Source: Trichobilharzia regenti
Lineage: Eukaryota > Platyhelminthes > Trematoda > Strigeidida > Schistosomatidae
Length of the DNA: 64,000 bases
NCBI GenBank assembly: GCA_944472135.2
Contig: OX235263.1
Location: forward strand, 11,949,517 to 12,013,516
Reading direction: 5' to 3'
The position numbers and the translations under genes are program-made. Under the pieces are notes generated by a model, which worked only from the letters and a program-made list of their open reading frames with translations, was not told the origin of the DNA and ran no database searches. Shown piece after piece: positions 55,085 through 64,000 of the stretch. Every line of letters begins with the position of its first letter. Positions within the stretch are counted from its first letter, which is position 1.

Positions 55085-56300
55085 AAAACTGGCGCGGAAT
55101 TTCGCTCCTGTCCATCGCAAGCAAAATACTAAGCCACATCATCCTGGAGAGAATCAAACAAGCCCTAGATGAAAAACTCCGACCGGAACAAGCTGGATTC
55201 AGGAGAAACAAGTCATGTATTGATCATATCACTACTCTACGGATCATCATTGAACAAAGCTTGGAATGATAGTCACCTCTCCACCTCAATCAACTTCATC
55301 GACTTTGAAAAGGCCTTCGACAGCGTCGATGGAGAGGTGATTTATCAACTGATTCGCCACCACGAATGGCCTCCAACAATTATACATCTCATCCAACAGT
55401 TGTACGACAATGGTGCATGCCAAGTAATCCACAACGGGAAACTTACGGAAGCCTTCAAAGTTAAGACAAGAGTAAGACAAGGCTGCCTAATATCGTCAAT
55501 GATTTTCCTGATAACTGTAGATTGGATAATGCGACATACAACGGGCAATGAGGAAACAGGCATAAAATGGACTCACACAGAAAGAGATTTGGAGGATCTG
55601 GACTTCGCCGATGATATATGTCTGATTTCCCACAAACTGGAAGAAAAGCAAGTGAAAAGCAAAAAGTTGGAAGAAGAAGCATCAAAGATAGGACTTCAAG
55701 TGAACATAGAGAAAACAGAGGTAATGAAGATTCCTGACCAACAGCAGCAGCAACAACAACAACAGACAAGAATCAGGATAAATGGGAGGAACCTAAAAGA
55801 AACAAGCTCCTTCACTTACCTACCTGGGAAGCGTCCTTTCAAATACAGACGAAACTGACGAGGGCATCCAAGAAGTGAGCATCGGAAAAGCAAGACAAAC
55901 TTTCATTACTCTCAAGTCTGTGTGGAGGTCAACAGCACTTAGCATGAAAATGAAAATAAGATCCGGATTCTCAACTCTAATGTGAAGTCATTGCTACTTA
56001 ATATGCGAATCAGGGACTTGGCGCGTCATAAAGAGCACTTCAGACCTTCATTAACGGTTGTCTTCGCTCAATACTCAAGATCAGATGGCCAGAAAAGATC
56101 AGCAACAGGAATCTCTGGCAATGAGCAAACCGACCAGGAACCGATTGTGAAACAAATAAGCAGGAAGAAATGGAGGTTGATTGGCCATACTCTGAGGAAA
56201 CCATCAAGTGACATCACTAGACAAGCCATCGCTCGAGTGGAACTCGAAAGGAAAGCGGCGAGTTGGTCGTCAGTGCAAGGGTGACTTGGAGGAGGTCATG
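55085..56300 (+). pseudogene. SR2-like RTE reverse transcriptase
   Basis: NWRGISLLSIASKILSHIIL, a TGA at about 55268, INFIDFEKAFDSVD (motif A), VRQGCLISSMIFL (motif B) and LDFADDICLISH (motif C, Asp pair intact). A run of nine Gln (CAG/CAA, about 55740-55767) follows EVMKIPD. Frame shifts at about 55855 and later split the C-terminus (GLIGHTLRKPSSDITRQAIARVE-like at 56170-56245). Confidence 0.85.
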
Positions 56301-56449
56301 TGAAGAGGAGATGAAAGCATGTGGGCAGACTTCGAGCGGGGTGAAAAGTCGGCAGAAAACCGAAGGCAATGGAGACTCGCAGCTTAAGCCCTATGTTCCT
56401 CTAGGAATTAAAAGATATAATAATACAATACGAAAATAGTTGATATTAC

Positions 56450-56725
56450 ATGGTGAAAGGTAACTGGTAGGAACCCCTGCTTGACTTAGATTTTGTGCTA
56501 GTTAGCACTCACCACTCAGTAAGTCGTATCTTCAACCTCGAAGGGACTCATCTCGCTTCTGAGATTCGAACCTACGTCACCCAGTGGTGCAGTCAGAGAA
56601 GTTACCACTGAGCTGTTGAGACTCACGACTGACCTCGTGTAGGACTGTACTGTGTCCTTTTGATTGAACACTACTTGGTAACTAGTGTCTAATCATAAAA
56701 ATACAAAAATGTTTTACCAATCCAT
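56450..56725 (-). mobile_element. tRNA-headed SINE, third type
   Basis: In reverse: ACAGCTCAGTGGTAAC (A box), GGTTCGAATCTCAGAAG (B box), then the GGTGAGTGCTAAC body shared with 48285-48450. A head-only repeat covers 56640-56720. Confidence 0.65.
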
Positions 56726-56739
56726 TGGAGACATCCAAG

Positions 56740-56960
56740 TGTTCATTTGCGTTGATTTGATTGGATACAGGATTTCACCATGAGCTGACATCATCTAGAA
56801 AGCCATTGGAAAACCAACTGGGAGAATTCAATAGCTGTTTCGTCCCAACTATGGATTGTTCATCAGTACGTATCCACCATAGGGATTCGAACCCAGTACC
56901 TTCCGATTACAAGACAAGTGAGGCGGTAGACTATTAGGCCACTAGGACCCATTGCAATAT
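56740..56960 (-). mobile_element. Sm-alpha-type SINE with hammerhead ribozyme
   Basis: In reverse: tRNA-like A box TGGCCTAATAGTC (56930-56942), perfect B box GGTTCGAATCC (56884-56894), the hammerhead (about 56830-56885), then AGCTCATGGTGAAATCCTGT. Sm-alpha elements of schistosomes are known hammerhead SINEs. Confidence 0.75.
56830..56885 (-). ncRNA. Hammerhead ribozyme with intact core
   Basis: In reverse: CTGATGA (56861-56867), a stem II with UCC/GGGA pairing around ATAGTT, then CGAAAC (GAAA at 56839-56842) and AGCT. All core positions of CTGATGA and GAAA are kept. Self-cleavage is plausible; stem II is short. Confidence 0.6.
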
Positions 56961-57100
56961 CCCACAGGCGTCCAAACGCCACTGGGTGCGTACTGGTGAA
57001 AAGTCCTAAATCTGAACGAAACAGCCGTCCAGTGCTACCATTGGCGACATGTTTGTCAACAATAATTAGTCAGCATCAACATGGTAAGGGGGCGAAAGTT
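56961..57100 (+). repeat. Second, decayed hammerhead-type unit
   Basis: CTGGTGAAAAGTCC...GAACGAAACAGCC reads in the plus direction. The first core element is CTGGTGA, not CTGATGA, and stem II does not pair well. It is probably dead. Confidence 0.45.
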
Positions 57101-57269
57101 AACGAAGAAAATTAATACAAACAATCAAAGCGTATAAATGGCCACAACAAGTGGACTGAATGATGTTTGATTTTGGAGAAATGAAGAGTAATTAATGTGA
57201 ATAAGCAAGTGTCCAGTTCGATTACGTAACAGATAATCAAAGAAAAAATAAAATCCAACTTCGACAGTT

Positions 57270-57700
57270 AGAATCCTTAGAGGCTTAAAGAGGGGGGGTT
57301 AGAATTAGTCAGATTCTTACATTCATGTAACGATGGTCAAAATAGGGGAAGTGGCTGTACGAATTTTTTTGAACACACACAGATTTGTCTTCTTCAGGTG
57401 GATTTCTATGGCTTTAGCTGTTTTATGTCGAAGACGAACTCGTAAAGGAGAATAAAGATTAGCTGGAATGCGATAAATAACCTTAAATCCTTTAATGACA
57501 TCAACTTTCTGCTCGCTGTATACTAGGTGTGGTAAAACAGATCTACAAATGGATCTTGTTTGTTCCTTACTTACCCAGACAGGATTATGTCTGGCGATAC
57601 TATCGATGGTGAACCTACCCAAACGTATGTTCGATATAACTGGTTCCGCAGCTGTAGTAAAACGTGTATTGCATTGAGAAATGCCATATATATTAGAGTA
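57270..57700 (-). pseudogene. Penelope-like GIY-YIG C-terminal fragment
   Basis: NPVWVSKEQTRSICRSVLPH, KGFKVIYRIPANLYSPLRVR and AIEIHLKKTNLCVFKK match the end of the GIY-YIG domain (45100-45345). The N-terminal core is degenerate. Confidence 0.75.
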
Positions 57701-57714
57701 GAACCAGAGATGAG

Positions 57715-57960
57715 GATGCGCCGGTGGCGTAGAGGTTAGGACGCTCACCGACTATGCACATGGTCCGGGATTCGATTTCAAGCCGACGCACTCCTTTACC
57801 TCGCTAAGCCAGACTTAATGCTGGTAAAGAGGAAAGGTTGGGCATGAGGCTAGCAACCCCATCGTGTAAAATGAAACACTGCTACAGAAACTTCGAGCCA
57901 CTAGCTTGAAGCCCTATGTTCCATTGGGGAACGTGAAGGAAAAAAAAGATAAGGTTCTAA
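57715..57960 (+). mobile_element. tRNA-headed SINE, SR2-tailed type (complete)
   Basis: Head GCGCCGGTGGCGTAGAGG, a B box with GATTCGATTTCAA, body CCTTTACCTCGCTAAGCC... CATGAGGCTAGCAACCCC, GCTACAGAAACTTC, and 3' end GAAGCCCTATGTTCCATTGG. The body matches the SR2 5' UTR (53340-53440) and the tail matches the SR2 3' end. Confidence 0.78.
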
Positions 57961-58044
57961 TCGAATAGTAAATATTTCCTTGATCAGTCCTTTCGCCCCC
58001 GAAATGTCAGTTTCAGTGTTACATAGGTGAGTGTTATCATTTAT

Positions 58045-58230
58045 GGATGCTTGTGCGTCGGTGGCACAGTAGTTAGGACTCTCGCCGAGGTTCGATCCCC
58101 TGCCGACGCTTACTTGATATTTATGGTCGGCCTGCAAAATTTGGGCTATCGATATCCATGCTGAAAATTCCATACTTGTACCAAAAATACAGTTTGGAAT
58201 CAAGCTGTAATCAAAAATAAATAAATAAAA
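58045..58230 (+). mobile_element. tRNA-headed SINE, family E-tailed type
   Basis: Same as 37141-37345 with a deletion between the A and B boxes (GCCGAGGTTCGATCCCC). It ends GCTGAAAATTCCATACTTGT, then AATAAATAAATAAA. Confidence 0.75.
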
Positions 58231-59699
58231 TAAACTGTGGTATATTGGTCTTATTTACTCAGTGTTATATAAAACGTCAATATTATCATTAATGATAATT
58301 CTTTAACTACCACTGTCACATAACCGTAGGACATAATGAAGTTTTCAAAAAGAATACCTTTAATCCACTAACCTTGTGGTGAGAGCTGCATGTAAGACAA
58401 AATTGTAGGCAACAATTTAAATCAGTTTTCGCATCCCAAATCGAGGTCATGAGGAAAAGTAGAGCTTAACTTTGGGGAACTCACCAACCAATGACAACGG
58501 ACTTAGCGCCTGCAAATACGATTCGCAGATATATGGCTTAACTTTCTAAGAAATGGTCACATGTAGTACATAATAACCTTCAGCAAGAAAACAACCAATG
58601 AGAAGACGTTGCTTCTCGCTGACATACATAATGTACATAAAAATCTATAAATATCTTTTGATTTTCTCAATAAACGATCGATTGACTGGCCTTTGTCTTC
58701 TGTCATTATAACCTTAGTAATTATTTTTAAATTTATAATGAGCATCTCTTTAATCATTTATCAGTTTTCGCACAAGTTTTTTCTAAGTATACGACAGACA
58801 TCATTGTTGGTTAAAAACTACCAGGAAGACAAACAAAATCGGGGTTTCATACTTATCGCCACTTGTCAGCAAGGCATATCTGCAGTCTCGTCGGAAGTGA
58901 TATCTTCCCAAAGATAAGAATCAGTTTCACTGAATCCTGCAGTCAGAAGTATTACACAGGACTAGATACAGGACAATCGTTGCCTCCTGATAACCTATCA
59001 AAGTAGACATCAATGTTTCAGTGCCTGTAAAATAGAAAGTATATGAAATAATCACCCCCAAATTGTACAAAAATTAAAAGGATTAACATAGGCTGTAAGC
59101 CTTCTATCCTCAACCAATAAATCTAAATCTATAAAAGACATCTACTTCAAAATTCCCACCAATAACAGTAATGAGAATTAAAACAAAGATATTATTGAAC
59201 AGAAAAATATTCTTCTGGTTAACTTCCTTTTTAAATTCTATCTATCATAGGTAAATAATAAATTTGTCTATATTAATTACACAAAGCTATTTATAGAACA
59301 ATGAATCTACTCAATAAAATAATTAGAACAATCAAACAAATTGTTTTAACTTCATTTCAAAGTAAACACGTGGGTGATATTCATGTAAAAATATGCTGTC
59401 AAAATTCAAATATTTCCGATTGCCTTCCTTCAAAGTGAATGCCTGTAGTATAATCGATAATGAGAATATAAAAAAATTAAATAATTGTGATTAGTCTTTA
59501 TAATAATGAATTATCCTCACTCATCATAAGAGTAGCTAAGATGAATTTGAATCGGCAATAGGTGACGTCTGGAAAAAGAAATGAGAATCTAGGCCTTGAC
59601 AGGGTTCGAAAAAGTCAACTGTGGTTGACTAGTCGAGAAATCTACCGACTGGGTTGTGAAATCTAGCTGCCAACTAAGTTATCATTTAGCTGAAATCAG
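58231..59699. other. No supported gene
   Basis: AT-rich sequence. 58557-58757 is open on the minus strand but shows no motif. The end (about 59600-59700) may be decayed Penelope RT. Confidence 0.5.
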
Positions 59700-60720
59700 T
59701 CGATGTTCATCCTGTAATAAATTTCACTACTGAGAAAGAGAAAGACTGTAGTATTACATTTCTAGACGTCGTTATCACAGTAAGAAGAAGAAGAAGTAGT
59801 GTATATAGAAAGCCTACATCAACTGATTGTCAGTATACTCATTCTTACAGATTCGTGCCTTTGAAAACCAAACGCAATCTGATAAAGTGCTTGGTTCACA
59901 GAGCAACAGCAATCTGCTCGGATCAATGCCTTGATGAGGAACTTAATAATATTAGATGGTTGTTCTGTTAAAAAAAAGTTATCCAGAGAAGTTTACTGAT
60001 GAGAATATGAATCTAAAATCAAAGCAGCTCAAGGTACCAACAGTTCTTAAAACGGCCTTATTCGTACAAATTCAGTTCCCTAGGGATAACATCAGTGAGA
60101 TATTAACAAAAAGCCTTAGGAAAACAGTAAAAAGAGCATTTCCTGCTGCTGAATTACACTGTGTCTTCAAAACCACCTATGTTTTCGCATCTTCCATGTG
60201 TATCTACCAATTTAACTGCTCCTGTGGAGCCAGTTACATGAGCTGTACAATTAGGAGTGTATCTCGTCGGATTTCCGAATATCAGCATGCATAGTGGTTA
60301 AGTGAAGGACAAACAAAATCTATTCGTAGCGCTATTCTATCTCATCTGGTGGATACAACAGAGCACAAGATTGATGTCAACGAGGGTGCTTTCAAAGTCA
60401 TTTACCGCATACCGACAAATTAATAAACTTCGCCTTATGAGTTCGTTTACTAAATATTGCTGAGGCTGACTGTTGGAATCCACATTAAGAAGCCTAATTT
60501 ATGTATCCTTACCCTTGTTCATCAACGTTCTAATGCTCCTCAATTATTTTGCAGAAATTTCCTTAATTTATTTGATAAAATGTTTGCTATTATATTTTTA
60601 TGTTTATTTTAACTTTACAAATCGATAATATTTAAAAAAAAACACTAATATCGTTATTGACTACTTATCTAGAATATCCTATGTATATAAGCATATATAT
60701 ATATATAATTGTAGAGCCAG
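59700..60720 (+). mobile_element. Penelope-like element, RT C-terminus to 3' end
   Basis: EKDCSITFLDVVITV and SSVYRKPTSTDCQYTHSYR are the region after RT motif C. The linker (59956 onward) and CIYQFNCSCGASYMSCTIRSVS follow, the GIY-YIG entry. It is broken after EYQHA (stop at 60292) but continues as SIRSAILSHLVDTTEHKID...FKVIYRIPTN. It ends at a short TA tract (60687-60708). Confidence 0.8.
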
Positions 60721-61020
60721 AAAAGGAAATTATCGAAAAGGATATTTTTTTGTTCAGTTATTTTGTTTTTCAATAAAGTCAGGCTATCGTTTGCTGAAAG
60801 AGTGATACATCGATTTCTCTATTTATCATCACACTCGCCTACAAATCTAAACCATACCAAATTCGAATGGGAAGATTAGGTGGTTCTTATACTCTTTTTC
60901 ATTTCAGCAAAAAATCAATTTTTCCCATCATAAAATTCCTAAGCTTCTGAGTTAGAATGACTGCTTCCAGCCATCTGTAGAGTTCATAGTTGAGTTTAAA
61001 ATTAACCTTCATAGTACACT
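60721..61020. other. No supported gene
   Basis: Short AT-rich gap between the Penelope element and a SINE. Confidence 0.5.
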
Positions 61021-61029
61021 TTGACAGCA

Positions 61030-61250
61030 ATTCTTTAGGATATTCAAGTGTTGGTTGCAAGGGATTCGATTGGTTACAGAATTTCATCATGAGCTGAAAT
61101 CGGTTACAGAACCACTGGAAATCCATTTCAGAGTATCAGACAGCTGTTTCGTCCTGGTTTGTCACTCCTAATCAGTACGCATCCATGGGGTTCAAACTGA
61201 GGACCTTCCGAGTACAAGGCGAGCTCGTAGACGATAAGGCAGTTCATAAA
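61030..61250 (-). mobile_element. Sm-alpha-type SINE with damaged hammerhead
   Basis: In reverse: GAGCTCGCCTTGTACTCGGAAGG head, a degenerate B box (AGTTTGAACCCC), CTGATTA in place of CTGATGA, a stem, then GGACGAAACAGCTG and CAGCTCATGATGAAATTCTG. The core change should stop cleavage. Confidence 0.65.
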
Positions 61251-61259
61251 TTTCAACTT

Positions 61260-61890
61260 CTGTCAATTCAAGGTAAAGCGCAACCAGTAACCGATGTCAC
61301 TGTAGACGAGTATTTGTCCGCACACTCGACTTGCTACACCTCATTGATTACGACTTCCCATTAGAACTCAGATAAGGAAATTTCTACACCAAATTAAGGC
61401 TCATTAAAACCTTGATTGCCAAGATAAGGAAATCGTCTTGACCAACTCCTTTCTTCTGGATACATAGATTAGGCTTCTTCATGCAGATTTCCACAGCCTC
61501 AGCAGTATGTAATAACCAAACACTTGAGGTTAAATTGAGCTAAATGTGGCATATGATAGATGACTTTTAATGCCGTTCTGTTTACATCAATTTTGTGTTC
61601 ATTATCTACAAGATGAGACAGTATGGAACTACGAATGGACTTTGTTTCTCCCTTAATTAACCACGCTGGATGGTGTTTCGAAATCCGGAGATAAACACGC
61701 CTAAATATACTGTCTATCCAGCTAACTGGCTCCCCACAGGAGGAGTCAATACATCAGTCATTTGCAATTAACAGTGTTCTCTGAGCTGGTTGGTTTAGTT
61801 TCGGGCTTTCTTTGTCCTTCTGGACAACATCCCCTTTCAGCGCAATATTTAGCATAAAGTGAACTGATTTAAACTTTTTATGAGTTGTAT
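61260..61890 (-). pseudogene. Penelope-like GIY-YIG fragment
   Basis: In reverse: RKLNQPAQRTLLIAN, CGEPVSWIDSIFRRVYLRIS, KGETKSIRSSILSHLVDNEHKIDVNRTALKVIYH. Same lineage as 59700-60720. Stops in several places. Confidence 0.7.
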
Positions 61891-62930
61891 AATTGTGTCT
61901 CCGGTAACTGTCTTTACATTTGTATTGACCATTTTCTATTGACTTGGATTATAAACTTTCTGGTCGCATGATCTACTTTTTATTAGTTGGTATATTTGGT
62001 CTACATTAACGTGTTTGTTGATTGCATACTCATTTGAGTACCAGGATTTTTGGAATTCCCTGACTGCACTTTTGGTGTTTCCTCTGTCTAAGATTTCGAC
62101 ATTATCCCAATCAAACTGATATCCATAACTGTCTATGTGCATTGATACTAAAGAATATATATCGTGTCTTTTCACAACTGATTTGTGTTCCTGGATTCTG
62201 ATTCGAAGGGCTAGCCCACTTTGGTCGATGTAATGCCTGTTACAGTTCATACAATTCACTGTGTAAATGGTATTAATTTTATCTCCTTTTTCTGTTGGAT
62301 CTTTCGGTTTGCATAATATCGAATTAAGCGATTTGACTGGCTGGGTTGTGTGCTATGTCTATGTCAAACGGTTTCGGTATTCTAGCTGCTATTTCAGAGA
62401 TGTTTCACATGTATGGTAGGATGAATTTTCTTGTGTTCTTTGGTAATGATTCCTTGTTGGTGTTGTTATTCGATTTTCAACACTTTTTGATGAAATTTTG
62501 TGGATAACCATTCTTTTTAAAGACCGTCTGTAGGTATTTTTCTTCCATTCTTTTCAACTCTGGAGTACTGCAGTGTTGTGTCTGAACTCTCTTCTAAACA
62601 ATGTCTGCACACAGTTTCTTTTGTGAGTGAGTAATTGGATTATTGCTAGTATAGTTGAGTATTTGATCTGTGTGAGTGCGTTGATTTTCAGCATACGTGT
62701 GTTTCTAAATTTCCTGTGTTGGTTCTCCTGATTATGACATCTAAAAATGGGATTTGGTTATCTAATTCTTCTTCTCACGTGGTGAACTCGATGTCTTCAA
62801 ACATGTTGTTTATTAATTTATGGGTAGGTTCTAAATCATTTCTCCTAATTATTACAAAAGTGTATCATCAACGTAATATATTATTTCTCTATTATTTCAA
62901 TATCAGTCATTACTCATAATAATTATCATC
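61890..62930 (-). mobile_element. Penelope-like element, second lineage, 3' half
   Basis: 61936-62259 encodes a GIY-YIG domain: MNCMNCNRHYIDQSGLALRI, RIQEHKSVVKRHD, DWDNVEILDRGNTKSAVREF. Upstream to about 62930 lie the linker and RT end (NPFLDVIIRRTNTGNLETHV), with stops. Clearly different from the CIYQFTCSC lineage. Confidence 0.75.
61936..62259 (-). CDS. GIY-YIG endonuclease domain, second Penelope lineage (open)
   Basis: 107 open codons with Cys pairs (CMNC), RHYIDQSG (the HYIGQ-type core, Asp for Gly), Arg in LRIRIQEHK, and the later Glu (AVREF) expected for metal binding. It is the best-kept nuclease of this lineage here, but the Gly-to-Asp change in the core may inactivate it. Confidence 0.7.
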   Translation of the reverse strand: MNCMNCNRHYIDQSGLALRIRIQEHKSVVKRHDIYSLVSMHIDSYGYQFDWDNVEILDRGNTKSAVREFQKSWYSNEYAINKHVNVDQIYQLIKSRSCDQKVYNPSQ

Positions 62931-63289
62931 TATAATCTTATACTTACTCATATAGCCAAAGATGCTTCTATGTGGTAAACAAATGCCAATATCAGCATAG
63001 TTCCTTTATTTTCCAAATACACATTTTAAAGATTTTTATGAATAAATCATAATACAGATATATTAATTAAATATGATTGATAGTCTTATGACAAGAGCTA
63101 ACTCTTCATTCATTCACTTCATACAAAAACCTATCTGTTGTTCTTTTTCAGGTGTAGTTCATATGTAAACTAGAAGTATGGCCTGTTTTTGTTCAACTGT
63201 GTAGGCAGATGTTTTTTTACAATCTTACTGCCAAAAATAGTCAGAAAATTATCAAGACATTAAAAACAGCTATCAGGGGAAGAGAAAAC

Positions 63290-63500
63290 AGAAAATTGGT
63301 TGGAGGATTTCATCATGAGATGATGTCAGTTAAAAGAACCATTAAAAAAAACCACCGCGGAGTACTGGACAGCTGTTTCAGCCACCTAGTTCAGGACTCT
63401 TTATCAGTACGTACTCACTCACCTCCAAGGTTTCTACCCAGAACGTTCCAGTTACAAAGTAAGCGAGCTCGTAGAACATTAAGCAGCTGCGACATGATCC
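63290..63500 (-). mobile_element. Sm-alpha-type SINE with damaged hammerhead
   Basis: In reverse: a head around GAGCTCGCTTACTTTGTAACTGG, CTGATAA (core G lost), stem GAGTCC...GGTGGCT, GAAACAGCTGTCCAGTACTCC, then CATCATCTCATGATGAAATCC. Confidence 0.65.
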
Positions 63501-63589
63501 AATGGCCACCCAATGAATTCTTATTTCTGCCGATTCAGGATACAGCGCGACCATTTCGCAATGTTTTCTTGGATGAGTTACGGCGTGAT

Positions 63590-63735
63590 CTTCAACCTGC
63601 TCCACCCAATGGTCATGGCTTCCCACTGAAACCCCATGTATGGGGCGAAGACAAAACAGCTGTCCAGTACTCCAAGCTCAAGATGAGATCCTGAAACCAA
63701 TCAAACAAATTCTCAACAAAAACCAATAGATGAAA
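63590..63735 (+). repeat. Hammerhead-type SINE remnant
   Basis: GGGGCGAAGACAAAACAGCTGTCCAGTACTCC resembles the 3' side of the hammerhead unit (CGAAACAGC-GTCCAGT) seen at 56985-57040. The core is not conserved. Confidence 0.4.
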
Positions 63736-63769
63736 AAACAGGAAATAACAATAGCATCTATCAGTTCAC

Positions 63770-64000
63770 CTACTCTTTTGGAGTAAGTAAGGTACATTGG
63801 CCATAGACAGAGAACGCCATCCACACAGATATGAGAACATATTTCAGCAGCATAGTTTTACAAGGGAGTAGTGAGCAGTGTGGAAAGCTCTGATCTGGAA
63901 CACCATGATCGACTCCTGCCACTCTACCAATCCTGACCATGATTTCAAAATCATCTACCGAATCCATGCTAACTTGCCACAAAAGAAGTAGGTACAATCC
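63770..64000 (+). pseudogene. Penelope-like GIY-YIG fragment running off the window
   Basis: YQFTYSFGVSK near 63765-63795, then DHDFKIIYRIHANLPQKK at 63935-63990, match the entry and the C-terminal part of the GIY-YIG domain. Frameshifted between. Confidence 0.65.

Larger units (their letters stand above)
53335..56430 (+). mobile_element. SR2-like RTE retrotransposon, 5' end to 3' end, with internal replacement
   Basis: 5' UTR (53335-53470), endonuclease (53502-54068), a 1-kb foreign block (54069-55074), RT (55085-55860) and C-terminus with 3' UTR (to about 56430, AAGCCCTATGTTCCTCTAGG). It is the longest RTE copy here. The endonuclease C-terminus and RT fingers are missing. Confidence 0.83.

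Noticed and set aside
63209..63694. 161-codon open frame near the right end
   Set aside because: It crosses a hammerhead SINE and changes character several times; no protein motif.
1..64000. CRISPR arrays, operons, rRNA genes
   Set aside because: No direct-repeat/spacer pattern, no rRNA-like sequence, and the genome is clearly eukaryotic.

Overview
The window looks like a chromosome of a blood fluke (Schistosoma). It is AT-rich, carries a schistosome-style purine nucleoside phosphorylase gene with 39-40 base micro-introns, and is filled with RTE (SR2-like), CR1/Jockey-like, BEL/Pao, small Gypsy-type, Penelope-like and tRNA-headed SINE sequences, some of the SINEs with hammerhead ribozymes. 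Species and chromosome cannot be read from the sequence. Family letters A-E are my own labels for non-LTR elements.

Layout. 1-678 is the 5' end of a BEL/Pao element cut by the window edge. 905-6343 (minus) and 8434-14962 (plus) are two head-to-head copies of non-LTR family A. They share the same disabling lesions and are separated by an SR2-like copy carrying a BEL solo LTR. The right copy has a 595-base GC-rich insert with an 8-base target duplication and a chimeric join to family B. 14965-23953 is a family B element whose endonuclease gene is split by a 3.8-kb BEL/Pao element. 23954-26280 holds further 3' fragments of A and B. An approximately 440-base, apparently intron-bearing gene fragment lies antisense in the 3' region of family A at 1263-1703 and again at 25262-25701.

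30224-31996 is the one convincing host gene: a 285-residue purine nucleoside phosphorylase in six exons. Its start codon is split by a 40-base intron, and its predicted protein keeps the vertebrate active-site numbering. Schistosomes cannot make purines de novo, so the enzyme belongs to purine salvage.

32790-64000 is a graveyard of retroelement pieces: family D and E reverse transcriptases, Penelope-like RT and GIY-YIG domains, SR2 ends, and SINEs. Within it lie a 2.2-kb mini LTR element (41095-43274) that encodes gag, an unexplained coiled coil and a pol tail; a 274-base-arm palindrome (44203-44779); and hammerhead-bearing SINEs.

The elements are linked. LTR elements sit inside non-LTR elements with target duplications. 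Two SINE families share their 3' ends with SR2 and with family E, which would be their likely mobilising partners. All identities were compared by eye, and element ends without a target duplication are approximate.
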